From Candidatus Aminicenantota bacterium (GTDB lineage Bacteria; Acidobacteriota; Aminicenantia; Aminicenantales; UBA8522), in assembly GCA_003524335.1 (NCBI GenBank), contig DQHV01000117.1, positions 539 to 5,911 on the forward strand: a stretch of DNA of 5,373 nucleotides, given 5' to 3'. Below are positions 1 to 5,373 of the stretch, one piece after another. The stretch's first letter is position 1. Every line of letters starts with the position of its first letter. The notes under the pieces are model-generated. The model was not told the DNA's origin. It did no database searches and worked only from the letters and a program-made list of their open reading frames with translations. The position numbers and the translations under genes were made by a program.

Positions 1-1006
1 CGGCCTCGGCCTTGATCTGGTACTTGCGGGCGTCGGCCGGCTTGACCACACTGGCATCGAGCTCTTTCTCGCGCCTCGAGATCTCCAGTTCCTCGATCTT
101 GATGGCCTCTTCCTTCTCGATGGCCTTCATCTTGGCCTCTTCTTTTTTGATCTGCTGGCTCAGCCGGTACCGTTCAAGCTCGTAGGAAAAATCCGCCTGG
201 GCCTTCTTCTGGTTGACGGCAACTTGGGACTCGGATTTCTTGGCTTCGTTGTCCCACTGCGCCTTGGCGATCAGGGCCTCGGCGGCCAGCCGGGCGACCT
301 CTCCCTCCTTGCGGGCCTGGGAAGACTTGATGATGGCCTCTTTTTCTGTCTCGGCCTGGGCGATCAAGGCGTCCCTTTTGGCGGCCACGACCTGCGGCTT
401 GCTCAGAGATTCGAGATAGCCCTGGGTGTCGCTGATGTCTTTGAGGGCGAAGGAGAGCATGGCCAGGCCCATCCGGCTGAAATCCGGCCTGACCGCTTCA
501 TTGACACGGGCCGAGAACTCTTGGCGCCCGCGGTAGATCTGCTCTACGGTCATCGTGCCGATGACTTCGCGCATGTGTCCCTCGAGGACGTTGATCGAGA
601 CGTCGCGGATGCCCTCTTTGCCCAGTCCAAGGAACTGCTCGGCGGCCAAGCGGATGGAGGAGTCCGAGGAATCGATCTTCACCTGGGCCGTGGCCTCGGC
701 CATGATGGGAACGCCGCTGTTGGTGAGAACTTCCGGCGTTTTGATGTGCAGGGTGATGACCTCCATGGGCAGGCGGTAGACGGTCTCGACGAAGGGGATG
801 ACGAAGGTGCCGCCGCCCAAGCGGTAGCGGTAGCCGACCTTGACCTTGGAACCGTCCGGGCCGGTGATCGTTTTCTTCCGGCCGCCGGCGATGATCAGGA
901 CCTCATTCGGCCCGACCTTGCGGTACTGCTTAGCCACGACGAGCAGGATGATGACGATGATGAGGATGATGGCGCCGGTCAAGATTAATGAGGAGACGAG
1001 ACTCAT
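1..1006 (-). CDS. floT: Flotillin family protein (FloT/YuaG-like), 3' end cut by window edge
   Basis: This is an SPFH/band-7 scaffold protein of the flotillin family, which organises ordered microdomains of the inner membrane. The first 335 residues are visible and the C-terminus lies outside the window. Residues about 5-25 form one very hydrophobic segment rich in Ile, Leu and Val that anchors the protein. The SPFH domain spans about 28-205, with flotillin-typical stretches GGGTFVIPF (64-72), TPEV (90-93), AAEQFLG (121-127), LEGHMR (141-146), TMTVEQIY (151-158) and GYLESLSKP (196-204). From about 205 a charged, Ala/Glu/Lys-rich coiled coil begins, and VKPADARKYQIKAEA (321-335) matches the flotillin repeat region. 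The ATG at 1006 is preceded by AGGAGG five bases upstream. A gap and a candidate promoter separate it from the glycosyltransferase gene. The NfeD-family partner often found beside flotillins is not upstream and could lie downstream, out of view. Family assignment is firm; FloT rather than another flotillin subtype is inferred from similarity to B. subtilis YuaG. Confidence 0.93.
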   Translation of the reverse strand, partial: MSLVSSLILTGAIILIIVIILLVVAKQYRKVGPNEVLIIAGGRKKTITGPDGSKVKVGYRYRLGGGTFVIPFVETVYRLPMEVITLHIKTPEVLTNSGVPIMAEATAQVKIDSSDSSIRLAAEQFLGLGKEGIRDVSINVLEGHMREVIGTMTVEQIYRGRQEFSARVNEAVRPDFSRMGLAMLSFALKDISDTQGYLESLSKPQVVAAKRDALIAQAETEKEAIIKSSQARKEGEVARLAAEALIAKAQWDNEAKKSESQVAVNQKKAQADFSYELERYRLSQQIKKEEAKMKAIEKEEAIKIEELEISRREKELDASVVKPADARKYQIKAEA

Positions 1007-1010
1007 GATA

Positions 1011-1017
1011 ACCTCCT
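1011..1017 (-). promoter_or_regulatory. Strong Shine-Dalgarno of floT
   Basis: On the minus strand AGGAGGT lies just before the floT ATG, with five bases between AGGAGG and the start codon. It is the best Shine-Dalgarno match in the window. It fixes the flotillin start and suggests efficient translation independent of the upstream genes. Confidence 0.8.
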
Positions 1018-1079
1018 GTCCATCGGAAAGTTCAATCGGAGATGATACCCGAGCACACGATTAGCTAACTTGAATAAAA

Positions 1080-1108
1080 ATACTATATTTATAGGGGGAT
1101 GAAGTCAA
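1080..1108 (-). promoter_or_regulatory. Candidate sigma-70-type promoter for floT
   Basis: On the minus strand a TTGACT box (1108-1103, one mismatch to TTGACA) is followed after 17 bases by TAGTAT (1085-1080, four of six matches to TATAAT). A second TTGACT overlaps it one step upstream (1113-1108), and TATAAA and TATAGT also lie in the same AT-rich patch, so the exact -10 box is uncertain. The patch stands out against GC-rich surroundings and overlaps the stop codon of the glycosyltransferase gene. Transcription would begin near 1073, giving a leader of roughly 65-70 nt before floT. This rests on sequence resemblance only. Confidence 0.45.
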
Positions 1109-1109
1109 G

Positions 1110-1796
1110 TCAATCGAAAAACCGGAAGCGGATGAGGTGGAAGAGGGCGGCCAGGCCATCTTTCCAGCCGATTTTCTTTCCCTCGGCGTAGTCGCGGCCC
1201 GAGTAGGATATGGGAACCTCATAGACCCGGCATTTCAACTTGGCCAGCTTCATGGTGATCTCGGGCTCGAACCCGAAGTGCGAAGACTTGAGCTTGATCT
1301 TCCCGAGGACCTCGCGCCGGACGACCTTATAGCAGGTCTCCATGTCGGTCAGGTTGAGATTGGAGAGCACGTTGGAAAATGTCGTCAGGAACCTGTTTCC
1401 GACGTAGTGCCAGAAGTAGAGCACCCGGTGCGGCCCCCCCAGGAAGCGGCTTCCGTAGACTACGTCGGCCCGGCCGTCCAGGATCGGCTCGAGGAGCCGG
1501 GGGTACTCCTGCGGGTCATACTCCAGGTCGGCGTCCTGGACGAGGATGATGTCACCGCCGGCTGCGGCAAAACCGGTGCGCAGCGCCGCGCCTTTACCCT
1601 GGTTTCTCTCCTGGAGAACGACCTTTAGCTCGGGGAGGACCATCGCCTGGAGGATCTCACGGGTCCCGTCGGTCGAGCCGTCATCCACTACGATGATTTC
1701 CTTGTCCATGCCGACATCAACAACCCGGACACGGCGGATAATTTCGGCAATCGTTGGGCGTTCGTTAAAGACCGGCACGACGATGGAGAGCTTCAT
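1110..1796 (-). CDS. Family 2 glycosyltransferase, polyprenol-phosphate sugar transferase (DPM1-like) type
   Basis: A 228-residue GT-A fold glycosyltransferase of family GT2, closest in style to the dolichol/polyprenol-phosphate mannosyltransferase group. These enzymes move a sugar from a nucleotide donor to a polyprenyl phosphate or similar acceptor at the cytoplasmic face of the membrane. Visible motifs are IVVPVFNE (5-12), [10 protein letters not shown] (36-45, nucleotide binding), [12 protein letters not shown] (65-76), QDADLEYDP (87-95, metal-binding DxD), GSRF (115-118), [12 protein letters not shown] (150-161) and [11 protein letters not shown] (176-186). The C-terminus ends soon after EVPISY, so it lacks the C-terminal transmembrane helices of ArnC- or GtrB-like relatives and is probably peripheral. 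Its ATG overlaps the uxs stop codon by one base (TAATG), so translation is probably coupled and the two products probably serve one pathway. The family is clear, but the sugar and the acceptor are not visible in the sequence. Confidence 0.9.
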   Translation of the reverse strand: MKLSIVVPVFNERPTIAEIIRRVRVVDVGMDKEIIVVDDGSTDGTREILQAMVLPELKVVLQERNQGKGAALRTGFAAAGGDIILVQDADLEYDPQEYPRLLEPILDGRADVVYGSRFLGGPHRVLYFWHYVGNRFLTTFSNVLSNLNLTDMETCYKVVRREVLGKIKLKSSHFGFEPEITMKLAKLKCRVYEVPISYSGRDYAEGKKIGWKDGLAALFHLIRFRFFD

Positions 1797-2731
1797 TAGA
1801 CGGCCAGCTTCTCCCGGAAGTAGTCAATGGTCTTGCCCAGCCCCTCCTCCAGCCCCACCCGCGGTTCCCAGCTGAGCTTGGATTTGGCCAGGGAGATATC
1901 CGGACAGCGCCTGACAGGGTCATCCGAGGGCAATGGTCTGAGGACGATCCGGGACTTGCTTCCGGTAAGCGCGAGGACCTTCTCGGCCAGCTCGAGGACG
2001 GTGGATTCCCCGGGATTCCCGATGTTCACCGGGCCGACGAACTCCTCGCTGTTCATCGTCCGGACGAGCGCTTCGATGAGGTCGGAGACATAGCAGAAAG
2101 ACCGGGTCTGGGTCCCGTCTCCGTAAACGGTCAGATCCTCACCCTTGAGCGCCTGGACGATGAAATTGCTGACCACCCTTCCGTCGTCAACGGCCATCCG
2201 CGGTCCGTAGGTGTTGAAGATACGGACGATCCGGATATCGACGCGGTTCTGCCGGTGGTAATCCATCATCAGGGTTTCGGCCACTCGTTTCCCCTCGTCG
2301 TAGCAGCTCCGCAGGCCGATTGGGTTGACGTTGCCCCAATAGCCTTCGGTCTGCGGATGGACCCGGGCGTCGCCGTAGACTTCGGACGAGGAAGCAAGCA
2401 GGATCCGGGCCTTGATCCGCTTGGCCAGGCCAAGCATGTTGATCGTGCCCATGACGTTGGTCTTGACGGTCTTGATCGGGTTGTGCTGGTAGTGGATGGG
2501 AGACGCCGGGCAGGCCAGGTGGAAGATCCGGTCGACCTCGATGAAGAGCGGATGGATGACGTCGTGGCGGATCAGCTCGAAGAACGGATGGTAGGACAGA
2601 TGGCGGATGTTGTCCTTGCTTCCGCTGAAGAAATTATCGATGCAGACTACGTCGTTCCCATTGCCGAGAAGGTCTTCGCAGAGATGGCTCCCCAGGAAGC
2701 CGGCCCCGCCGGTGACCAGAATTCTCCTCAT
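1796..2731 (-). CDS. uxs: UDP-glucuronate decarboxylase (UDP-xylose synthase)
   Basis: An extended short-chain dehydrogenase of 311 residues that uses bound NAD+ to oxidise and decarboxylate UDP-glucuronate, giving UDP-xylose in the cytoplasm. The Rossmann nucleotide-binding motif [11 protein letters not shown] is at residues 7-17. [12 protein letters not shown] (71-82) and SSSEVYGD (114-121) are typical of UXS, and the catalytic YxxxK is Y144-K148 within [16 protein letters not shown] (170-179), [10 protein letters not shown] (182-191), the substrate-binding [16 protein letters not shown] (203-218) and RRCPDI (274-279) follow. The YDEGKR and ACPASP signatures favour UXS over the related GalE and RmlB epimerases/dehydratases. 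Length is normal for the bacterial enzyme. An AAGGAG Shine-Dalgarno six bases upstream supports the start. The stop codon overlaps the glycosyltransferase start. UDP-xylose or a derivative is probably used for a surface glycan; the end product is unknown. Confidence 0.92.
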   Translation of the reverse strand: MRRILVTGGAGFLGSHLCEDLLGNGNDVVCIDNFFSGSKDNIRHLSYHPFFELIRHDVIHPLFIEVDRIFHLACPASPIHYQHNPIKTVKTNVMGTINMLGLAKRIKARILLASSSEVYGDARVHPQTEGYWGNVNPIGLRSCYDEGKRVAETLMMDYHRQNRVDIRIVRIFNTYGPRMAVDDGRVVSNFIVQALKGEDLTVYGDGTQTRSFCYVSDLIEALVRTMNSEEFVGPVNIGNPGESTVLELAEKVLALTGSKSRIVLRPLPSDDPVRRCPDISLAKSKLSWEPRVGLEEGLGKTIDYFREKLAV

Positions 2732-2737
2732 ACCTCA

Positions 2738-2743
2738 CTCCTT
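2738..2743 (-). promoter_or_regulatory. Shine-Dalgarno of uxs overlapping the rph stop codon
   Basis: AAGGAG on the minus strand lies six bases before the uxs ATG. Its first two bases are the last two of the rph TAA stop codon, so ribosomes ending rph pass directly over the uxs initiation site. This supports cotranslation of the two genes and the chosen uxs start. Confidence 0.7.
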
Positions 2744-3485
2744 ATCGCCCGTAGGCCATGAACAGGAGGCTCTTCCGCTTGAGGGCGGTCTTTTGGGCCT
2801 GGATGATCTGCTCGATGCCCGTGTCGGCCAGGCGGAGAAGAGAGGAGAGGTCCTTCCTCGAAAAGGGCTCCCTTTCCGCCGTCGCCTGGATCTCCACGAG
2901 CTGGCCGCCGTCGGTCTCGATGACGTTCATGTCGAGCGCGGCCTGGGAATCCTCGGCGTAGTCGAGGTCCAGGAGTTCCCGGCCGCCGACGACCCCGACG
3001 CTGATGCCGGCGACGAGGTGCCGGAGAGGCATCTTGTCGATCTCCCGTTCATCCAGGAGCTTTTTCAGCGCCAAGGCCAAGGCCACGCAGCCGGCGGTGA
3101 CCGAAGCCACGCGGGTCCCGCCGTCGGCCTGGATGACGTCGCAGTCGATGATGATCGTCCGCTCTCCCAGGACTTTCAGGTCGGTCACGGCGCGGAGCGA
3201 ACGCCCGATTAACCGCTGGATCTCCTGGGTGCGCCCCGAGATCTTGCCCGGGGTCCTCTCGCGCTGGCTCCGGGTTTCGGTCGAACGGGGCAGCATGGCG
3301 TACTCTGCGGTTACCCAGCCGGTGCCCTGGCCTTTGAGGAACGGCGGGGCCTTCAATTCGATGGTCGCCGCGGCCACGACCCGCGTCCGGCCGATCTCGA
3401 TAACGGCCGAGCCATCGGCGTAATCGAAGTAGTCCGTCTGGATCTTGATGGGTCGGAGCTCGTCGAAGGCGCGTTTTTCCCGCAT
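2742..3485 (-). CDS. rph: Ribonuclease PH (tRNA 3'-end phosphorolytic exonuclease)
   Basis: RNase PH trims tRNA precursor 3' ends by phosphorolysis, using phosphate and releasing nucleoside diphosphates; the family works as a cytoplasmic hexamer. From the chosen ATG the protein has 247 residues, close to the usual 240 or so. Visible blocks are GTGWVTAEYAMLPRST (54-69), GRTQEIQRLIGRSLRA (84-99, containing the phosphate-site Arg85), DCDVIQADGGTR (114-125, phosphate-binding GTR at 123-125), and EDSQAALDMNV (178-188, with D179 and D185 matching the active-site acidic pair). The open frame continues upstream to 3614, but those 43 extra residues are Arg/Ser-rich, overlap lpxL and resemble no RNase PH N-terminus. 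The ATG at 3485 begins MREKRAFDELRP as expected and has AAGGA seven bases upstream. It follows lpxL by 10 nt and precedes uxs by 10 nt, an unusual setting for an RNA-processing gene. Confidence 0.96.
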   Translation of the reverse strand: MREKRAFDELRPIKIQTDYFDYADGSAVIEIGRTRVVAAATIELKAPPFLKGQGTGWVTAEYAMLPRSTETRSQRERTPGKISGRTQEIQRLIGRSLRAVTDLKVLGERTIIIDCDVIQADGGTRVASVTAGCVALALALKKLLDEREIDKMPLRHLVAGISVGVVGGRELLDLDYAEDSQAALDMNVIETDGGQLVEIQATAEREPFSRKDLSSLLRLADTGIEQIIQAQKTALKRKSLLFMAYGR

Positions 3486-3495
3486 CGATCTGTCC

Positions 3496-4440
3496 TTATC
3501 CAACGATTTTCTGGCCGGCCGGAGGCTCCGCGTTCGTCTCCGTTTCCGGCCGCGTTTTCCAGCGGTTGTGGAACCAGAACCAGAGGCCGGGTTTCCGGCG
3601 GATCTCGGCCTCAATCATCTTAGTCGAAGCCTGGGTGATTTTCAACACGTCCCGGTCGGAATCGCCGCCGGGCTCGAAGAAGAGCGGTGCCCCGACTTCG
3701 ACTAGGTAGGAAGAGTGTGGTGCCGGATGGCAAAAGACCGGGATCAAGGGTGATCGGGTGCGGAGGTGGAAAGACGCCAGGCCGGGTGTGGTGGCGGCCG
3801 CGAGGCCGAAGAAATCCACGAAGACGGCTTCCTTGCGCTGGACGTTTTGGTCGATCAGGATGGCCACGATCTCGTTGCGGCGGAGCGCCTGAAGGATGGA
3901 CTTGGCCGCCTGGAACTTGGAGATGACTTTCGCTCCCAGGCGGTTCCTGAACTTGGCCAGCCTGGCTTCGATGAGCGGATTATCCAGGGGCCGGGCCACG
4001 ACGTTGAGCGGCCCGAGCTTGGCGATGGCCTGGGCGGCGACCTCCCAGTTCCCAAAATGAGCGGAGAAGACAAGTACGCCCCTACCTCCCCGGAGGGCCC
4101 GGCGGATATGCTCCTCGCCCTCGATCTTGAGGAGCTCTTGCCGCCGGACGGCCTTGAGACTCGTCCACTTGAGTATATCCGCGGTGACCCGGCCGAAGTT
4201 TCGGAAGGAGTCGCGGGCGATGCGGCGGCGCTCGTCCGGGCCGGCCTCCCGGCCCAAGGCCTTTTCCAGGTTGGCCAGGGCGATCCGGCCGTGTTTCCTG
4301 TCGACCCGGAAGGCCAGGGTTCCCAGCGTCTGCCCGGCCCACAGACAGGCCCGCCGGGGGAGGAGCCGGGTGAAGAGGCCGAAGAGGCGGAACAGCCCGA
4401 ATCCTGCAAAATCCATAAATTTTAGTGGCTTTGTCGACAT
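3496..4440 (-). CDS. lpxL: Lipid A biosynthesis late acyltransferase (LpxL/HtrB family)
   Basis: A lysophospholipid-acyltransferase-superfamily enzyme of 314 residues that adds a secondary fatty acyl chain to a lipid A precursor at the inner membrane. The N-terminal part (about 9-45) is hydrophobic and probably membrane-associated. The catalytic HX4E motif is H128-E133 in SAHFGNWE. It is followed by VARPLDNPLIE (148-158), the DQN block (197-199), VDFFGLAAATTPGLASF (208-224), IPVFCHPA (233-240) and the typical end motif WFWFHNRWKTRP (287-298). The charged tail after 298 is not conserved in the family. The ATG at 4440 overlaps the lpxK stop codon in a TAATG junction and has only a distant GGAG upstream, so translation is probably coupled to lpxK. 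Another in-frame Met at residue 9 is possible. Which acyl chain and position it uses cannot be told; the LpxL, LpxM and LpxP paralogues look alike at this level. Confidence 0.9.
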   Translation of the reverse strand: MSTKPLKFMDFAGFGLFRLFGLFTRLLPRRACLWAGQTLGTLAFRVDRKHGRIALANLEKALGREAGPDERRRIARDSFRNFGRVTADILKWTSLKAVRRQELLKIEGEEHIRRALRGGRGVLVFSAHFGNWEVAAQAIAKLGPLNVVARPLDNPLIEARLAKFRNRLGAKVISKFQAAKSILQALRRNEIVAILIDQNVQRKEAVFVDFFGLAAATTPGLASFHLRTRSPLIPVFCHPAPHSSYLVEVGAPLFFEPGGDSDRDVLKITQASTKMIEAEIRRKPGLWFWFHNRWKTRPETETNAEPPAGQKIVG

Positions 4441-5373
4441 TAGGCCGTCCGCCGCTTCTCCAGAAAAGTCCGCAACCGATCGTCGAAACCGGGTTCGATG
4501 GTCAGGCCGATCTCGAGGACATAGACGGGGGTGTCGCCCAATTCCTCGCCTCGGTCGGCGATCTTCACGGCGTCCTTCCCGGTTGTGATCAAAGCGTCCG
4601 CTCCTTGGCTCCGGCAGGCCCGGATGATCTTTTTCAATGAGACAGGGGGGTAGGGATGGTGGTCGGGGAAGCGGAGAAAGGAGACGACTTCCAGGCCGGC
4701 TTCGCGGAGCGTTGCGGAAAACCTGTGAGGACGGGCGATCCCGCAGAAGGCCAAGAGCTTCGTTTTTGCCAGTCCTTCTGCGGGAACGCGCTCCCGCGTC
4801 CGGAGATCGGAGATACTCCGAGTTATAACGGAGTAGGTGAAAACGTCTCCCCTCCAGGGGGTTCGATGTCGGTCGATCGCCCCGCCTTTTTTCTCTCCGG
4901 GCTTGATCAGCAGGATGTCCGGCCTGCGGAGGGCGGAGAGCGGCTCCCGCAGGGCGACTTTTTCCTCCGAGGAATAGAGAACGATATCCAGGTCCCGGGA
5001 CAGGCGGCGGTGCTGGAAGCCGTCGTCGAGGACGGCGATATCGAACCCGGCCTCAGTCGCCCTCTGGCAGGACGTCAGCCGGTCCTTTCCCACATAGACG
5101 CCCGCAGCGGGAAATGACCGGGCGATGAGATAGGGCTCATCACCGCCTTCCTGCCATGTGCCGAGGATGGCTCGGCCGTCGGAGAGGACTCCCCCCGTCT
5201 TTTCCCAGCGTCCTTTGTAGCCGCGAGAAATGAGGGCGGGACGGCGGCCGAGAGCGACGAGGCGGCTCAAAAGCTCCATGGCCAGCGGCGTCTTTTCCGT
5301 GCCGCCGAGCGAGATGTTGCCCACGCTGATGACGGGGAGGGGAGCCCGACGGGGCTTGATAACGCCGCGGTCG
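4440..5373 (-). CDS. lpxK: Tetraacyldisaccharide 4'-kinase, 5' end cut by window edge
   Basis: LpxK phosphorylates the 4' position of the tetraacyl disaccharide to give lipid IVA, an essential late step of lipid A synthesis at the inner membrane. The window holds the last 310 codons. The N-terminus, including the usual membrane helix (some 30-45 residues by family length), lies beyond the right edge. A GTG at 5324 is in frame but is not the start: upstream codons read RRAPLPVISVGNIS, which aligns with the RAPVPVVVVGN block of E. coli LpxK. Counting from the first complete codon, the P-loop is GNISLGGTEKT (18-28), followed by SRGYKG (49-54), GDEP (77-80), LDDGFQHRRL (115-124, active-site acidic pair), DHHPY (237-241) and TGKDAVK (264-270). 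Two positions are unusual: E26 replaces the Gly normally before the P-loop Lys, and G265 replaces the Glu of the usual TEKD motif. The gene ends by overlapping lpxL by one base. Confidence 0.93.
   Translation of the reverse strand, partial: DRGVIKPRRAPLPVISVGNISLGGTEKTPLAMELLSRLVALGRRPALISRGYKGRWEKTGGVLSDGRAILGTWQEGGDEPYLIARSFPAAGVYVGKDRLTSCQRATEAGFDIAVLDDGFQHRRLSRDLDIVLYSSEEKVALREPLSALRRPDILLIKPGEKKGGAIDRHRTPWRGDVFTYSVITRSISDLRTRERVPAEGLAKTKLLAFCGIARPHRFSATLREAGLEVVSFLRFPDHHPYPPVSLKKIIRACRSQGADALITTGKDAVKIADRGEELGDTPVYVLEIGLTIEPGFDDRLRTFLEKRRTA

Larger units (their letters stand above)
1007..1109. other. AT-rich intergenic gap between the glycosyltransferase gene and floT
   Basis: This is the only intergenic stretch of any length in the window. 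It contains the candidate floT promoter and Shine-Dalgarno. I found no convincing GC-rich hairpin followed by a T run, so there is no visible intrinsic terminator for the upstream operon and read-through into floT is possible. A short ATCGGA direct repeat (1022-1027 and 1035-1040) sits in the presumed leader and has no assigned role. Confidence 0.6.

Noticed and set aside
945..972. GAT-rich plus-strand run that looks like a microsatellite
   Set aside because: The units are irregular and are explained on the minus strand by repeated ATC/GTC codons for the hydrophobic anchor of flotillin.
224..988. Long plus-strand open frame of 254 residues with an acidic Asp/Glu-rich end
   Set aside because: It lies wholly antisense to floT, whose protein matches flotillins throughout. 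The acidic run is simply the reverse complement of Ile/Val codons of the flotillin membrane segment, and no start signal or family motif is seen.
1015..1109. Possible intrinsic terminator after the glycosyltransferase gene
   Set aside because: There are T-rich bits on the minus strand, but no stable GC-rich stem precedes them, so no terminator is called.
2255..2761. Plus-strand open frame of 168 residues
   Set aside because: It is antisense to uxs, with no family motifs, and is best seen as a shadow of the real gene.
3486..3614. Upstream extension of the rph reading frame by 43 codons
   Set aside because: It overlaps the end of lpxL, encodes a basic low-complexity stretch unlike any RNase PH N-terminus, and the ATG at 3485 has a suitable Shine-Dalgarno and the correct family start.
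3766..4425. Plus-strand open frame of 219 residues
   Set aside because: It is antisense to lpxL and explained by GC-rich codon use. It has no recognisable domain or convincing Shine-Dalgarno.

Overview
This 5.4-kb, GC-rich window reads as ordinary chromosome of a Gram-negative (diderm) bacterium. Two lipid A (lipopolysaccharide anchor) genes, lpxK and an lpxL-type acyltransferase, show that the host makes a lipid A outer membrane. The phylum cannot be fixed from the sequence. The overall style would suit an uncultivated lineage such as Acidobacteriota or Aminicenantes, but that is only an impression. No mobile element, tRNA, rRNA or CRISPR array was seen.

All six genes lie on the minus strand, so transcription runs from the right end of the window to the left. 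In transcription order they are: lpxK (tetraacyldisaccharide 4'-kinase, its 5' end cut by the window edge); lpxL (late acyltransferase of lipid A synthesis); rph (RNase PH, a tRNA 3'-end trimming exonuclease); uxs (UDP-glucuronate decarboxylase, which makes UDP-xylose); a family 2 glycosyltransferase of the polyprenol-phosphate sugar transferase type; and floT (flotillin, a membrane-microdomain scaffold, its 3' end cut by the window edge).

The first five genes are packed like one operon. lpxK/lpxL and uxs/glycosyltransferase each overlap by one base in a TAATG stop-start junction. lpxL/rph are 10 nt apart, and in rph/uxs the Shine-Dalgarno of uxs overlaps the rph stop codon. The only real gap (about 103 nt, AT-rich) lies between the glycosyltransferase and floT. 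It holds a plausible sigma-70-type promoter and a strong Shine-Dalgarno, so floT is probably its own transcription unit.

Functionally, lpxK and lpxL build lipid A. uxs and the glycosyltransferase probably make and use a nucleotide sugar for a surface glycan or glycolipid. floT organises the inner membrane. rph is the outsider, an RNA-processing gene inside an envelope operon. I see no clearly new biological system. The observations most worth checking are a pair of opposite G/E changes in conserved lysine-containing loops of LpxK, and the possible uxs/glycosyltransferase pentose-lipid pathway beside the lipid A genes.
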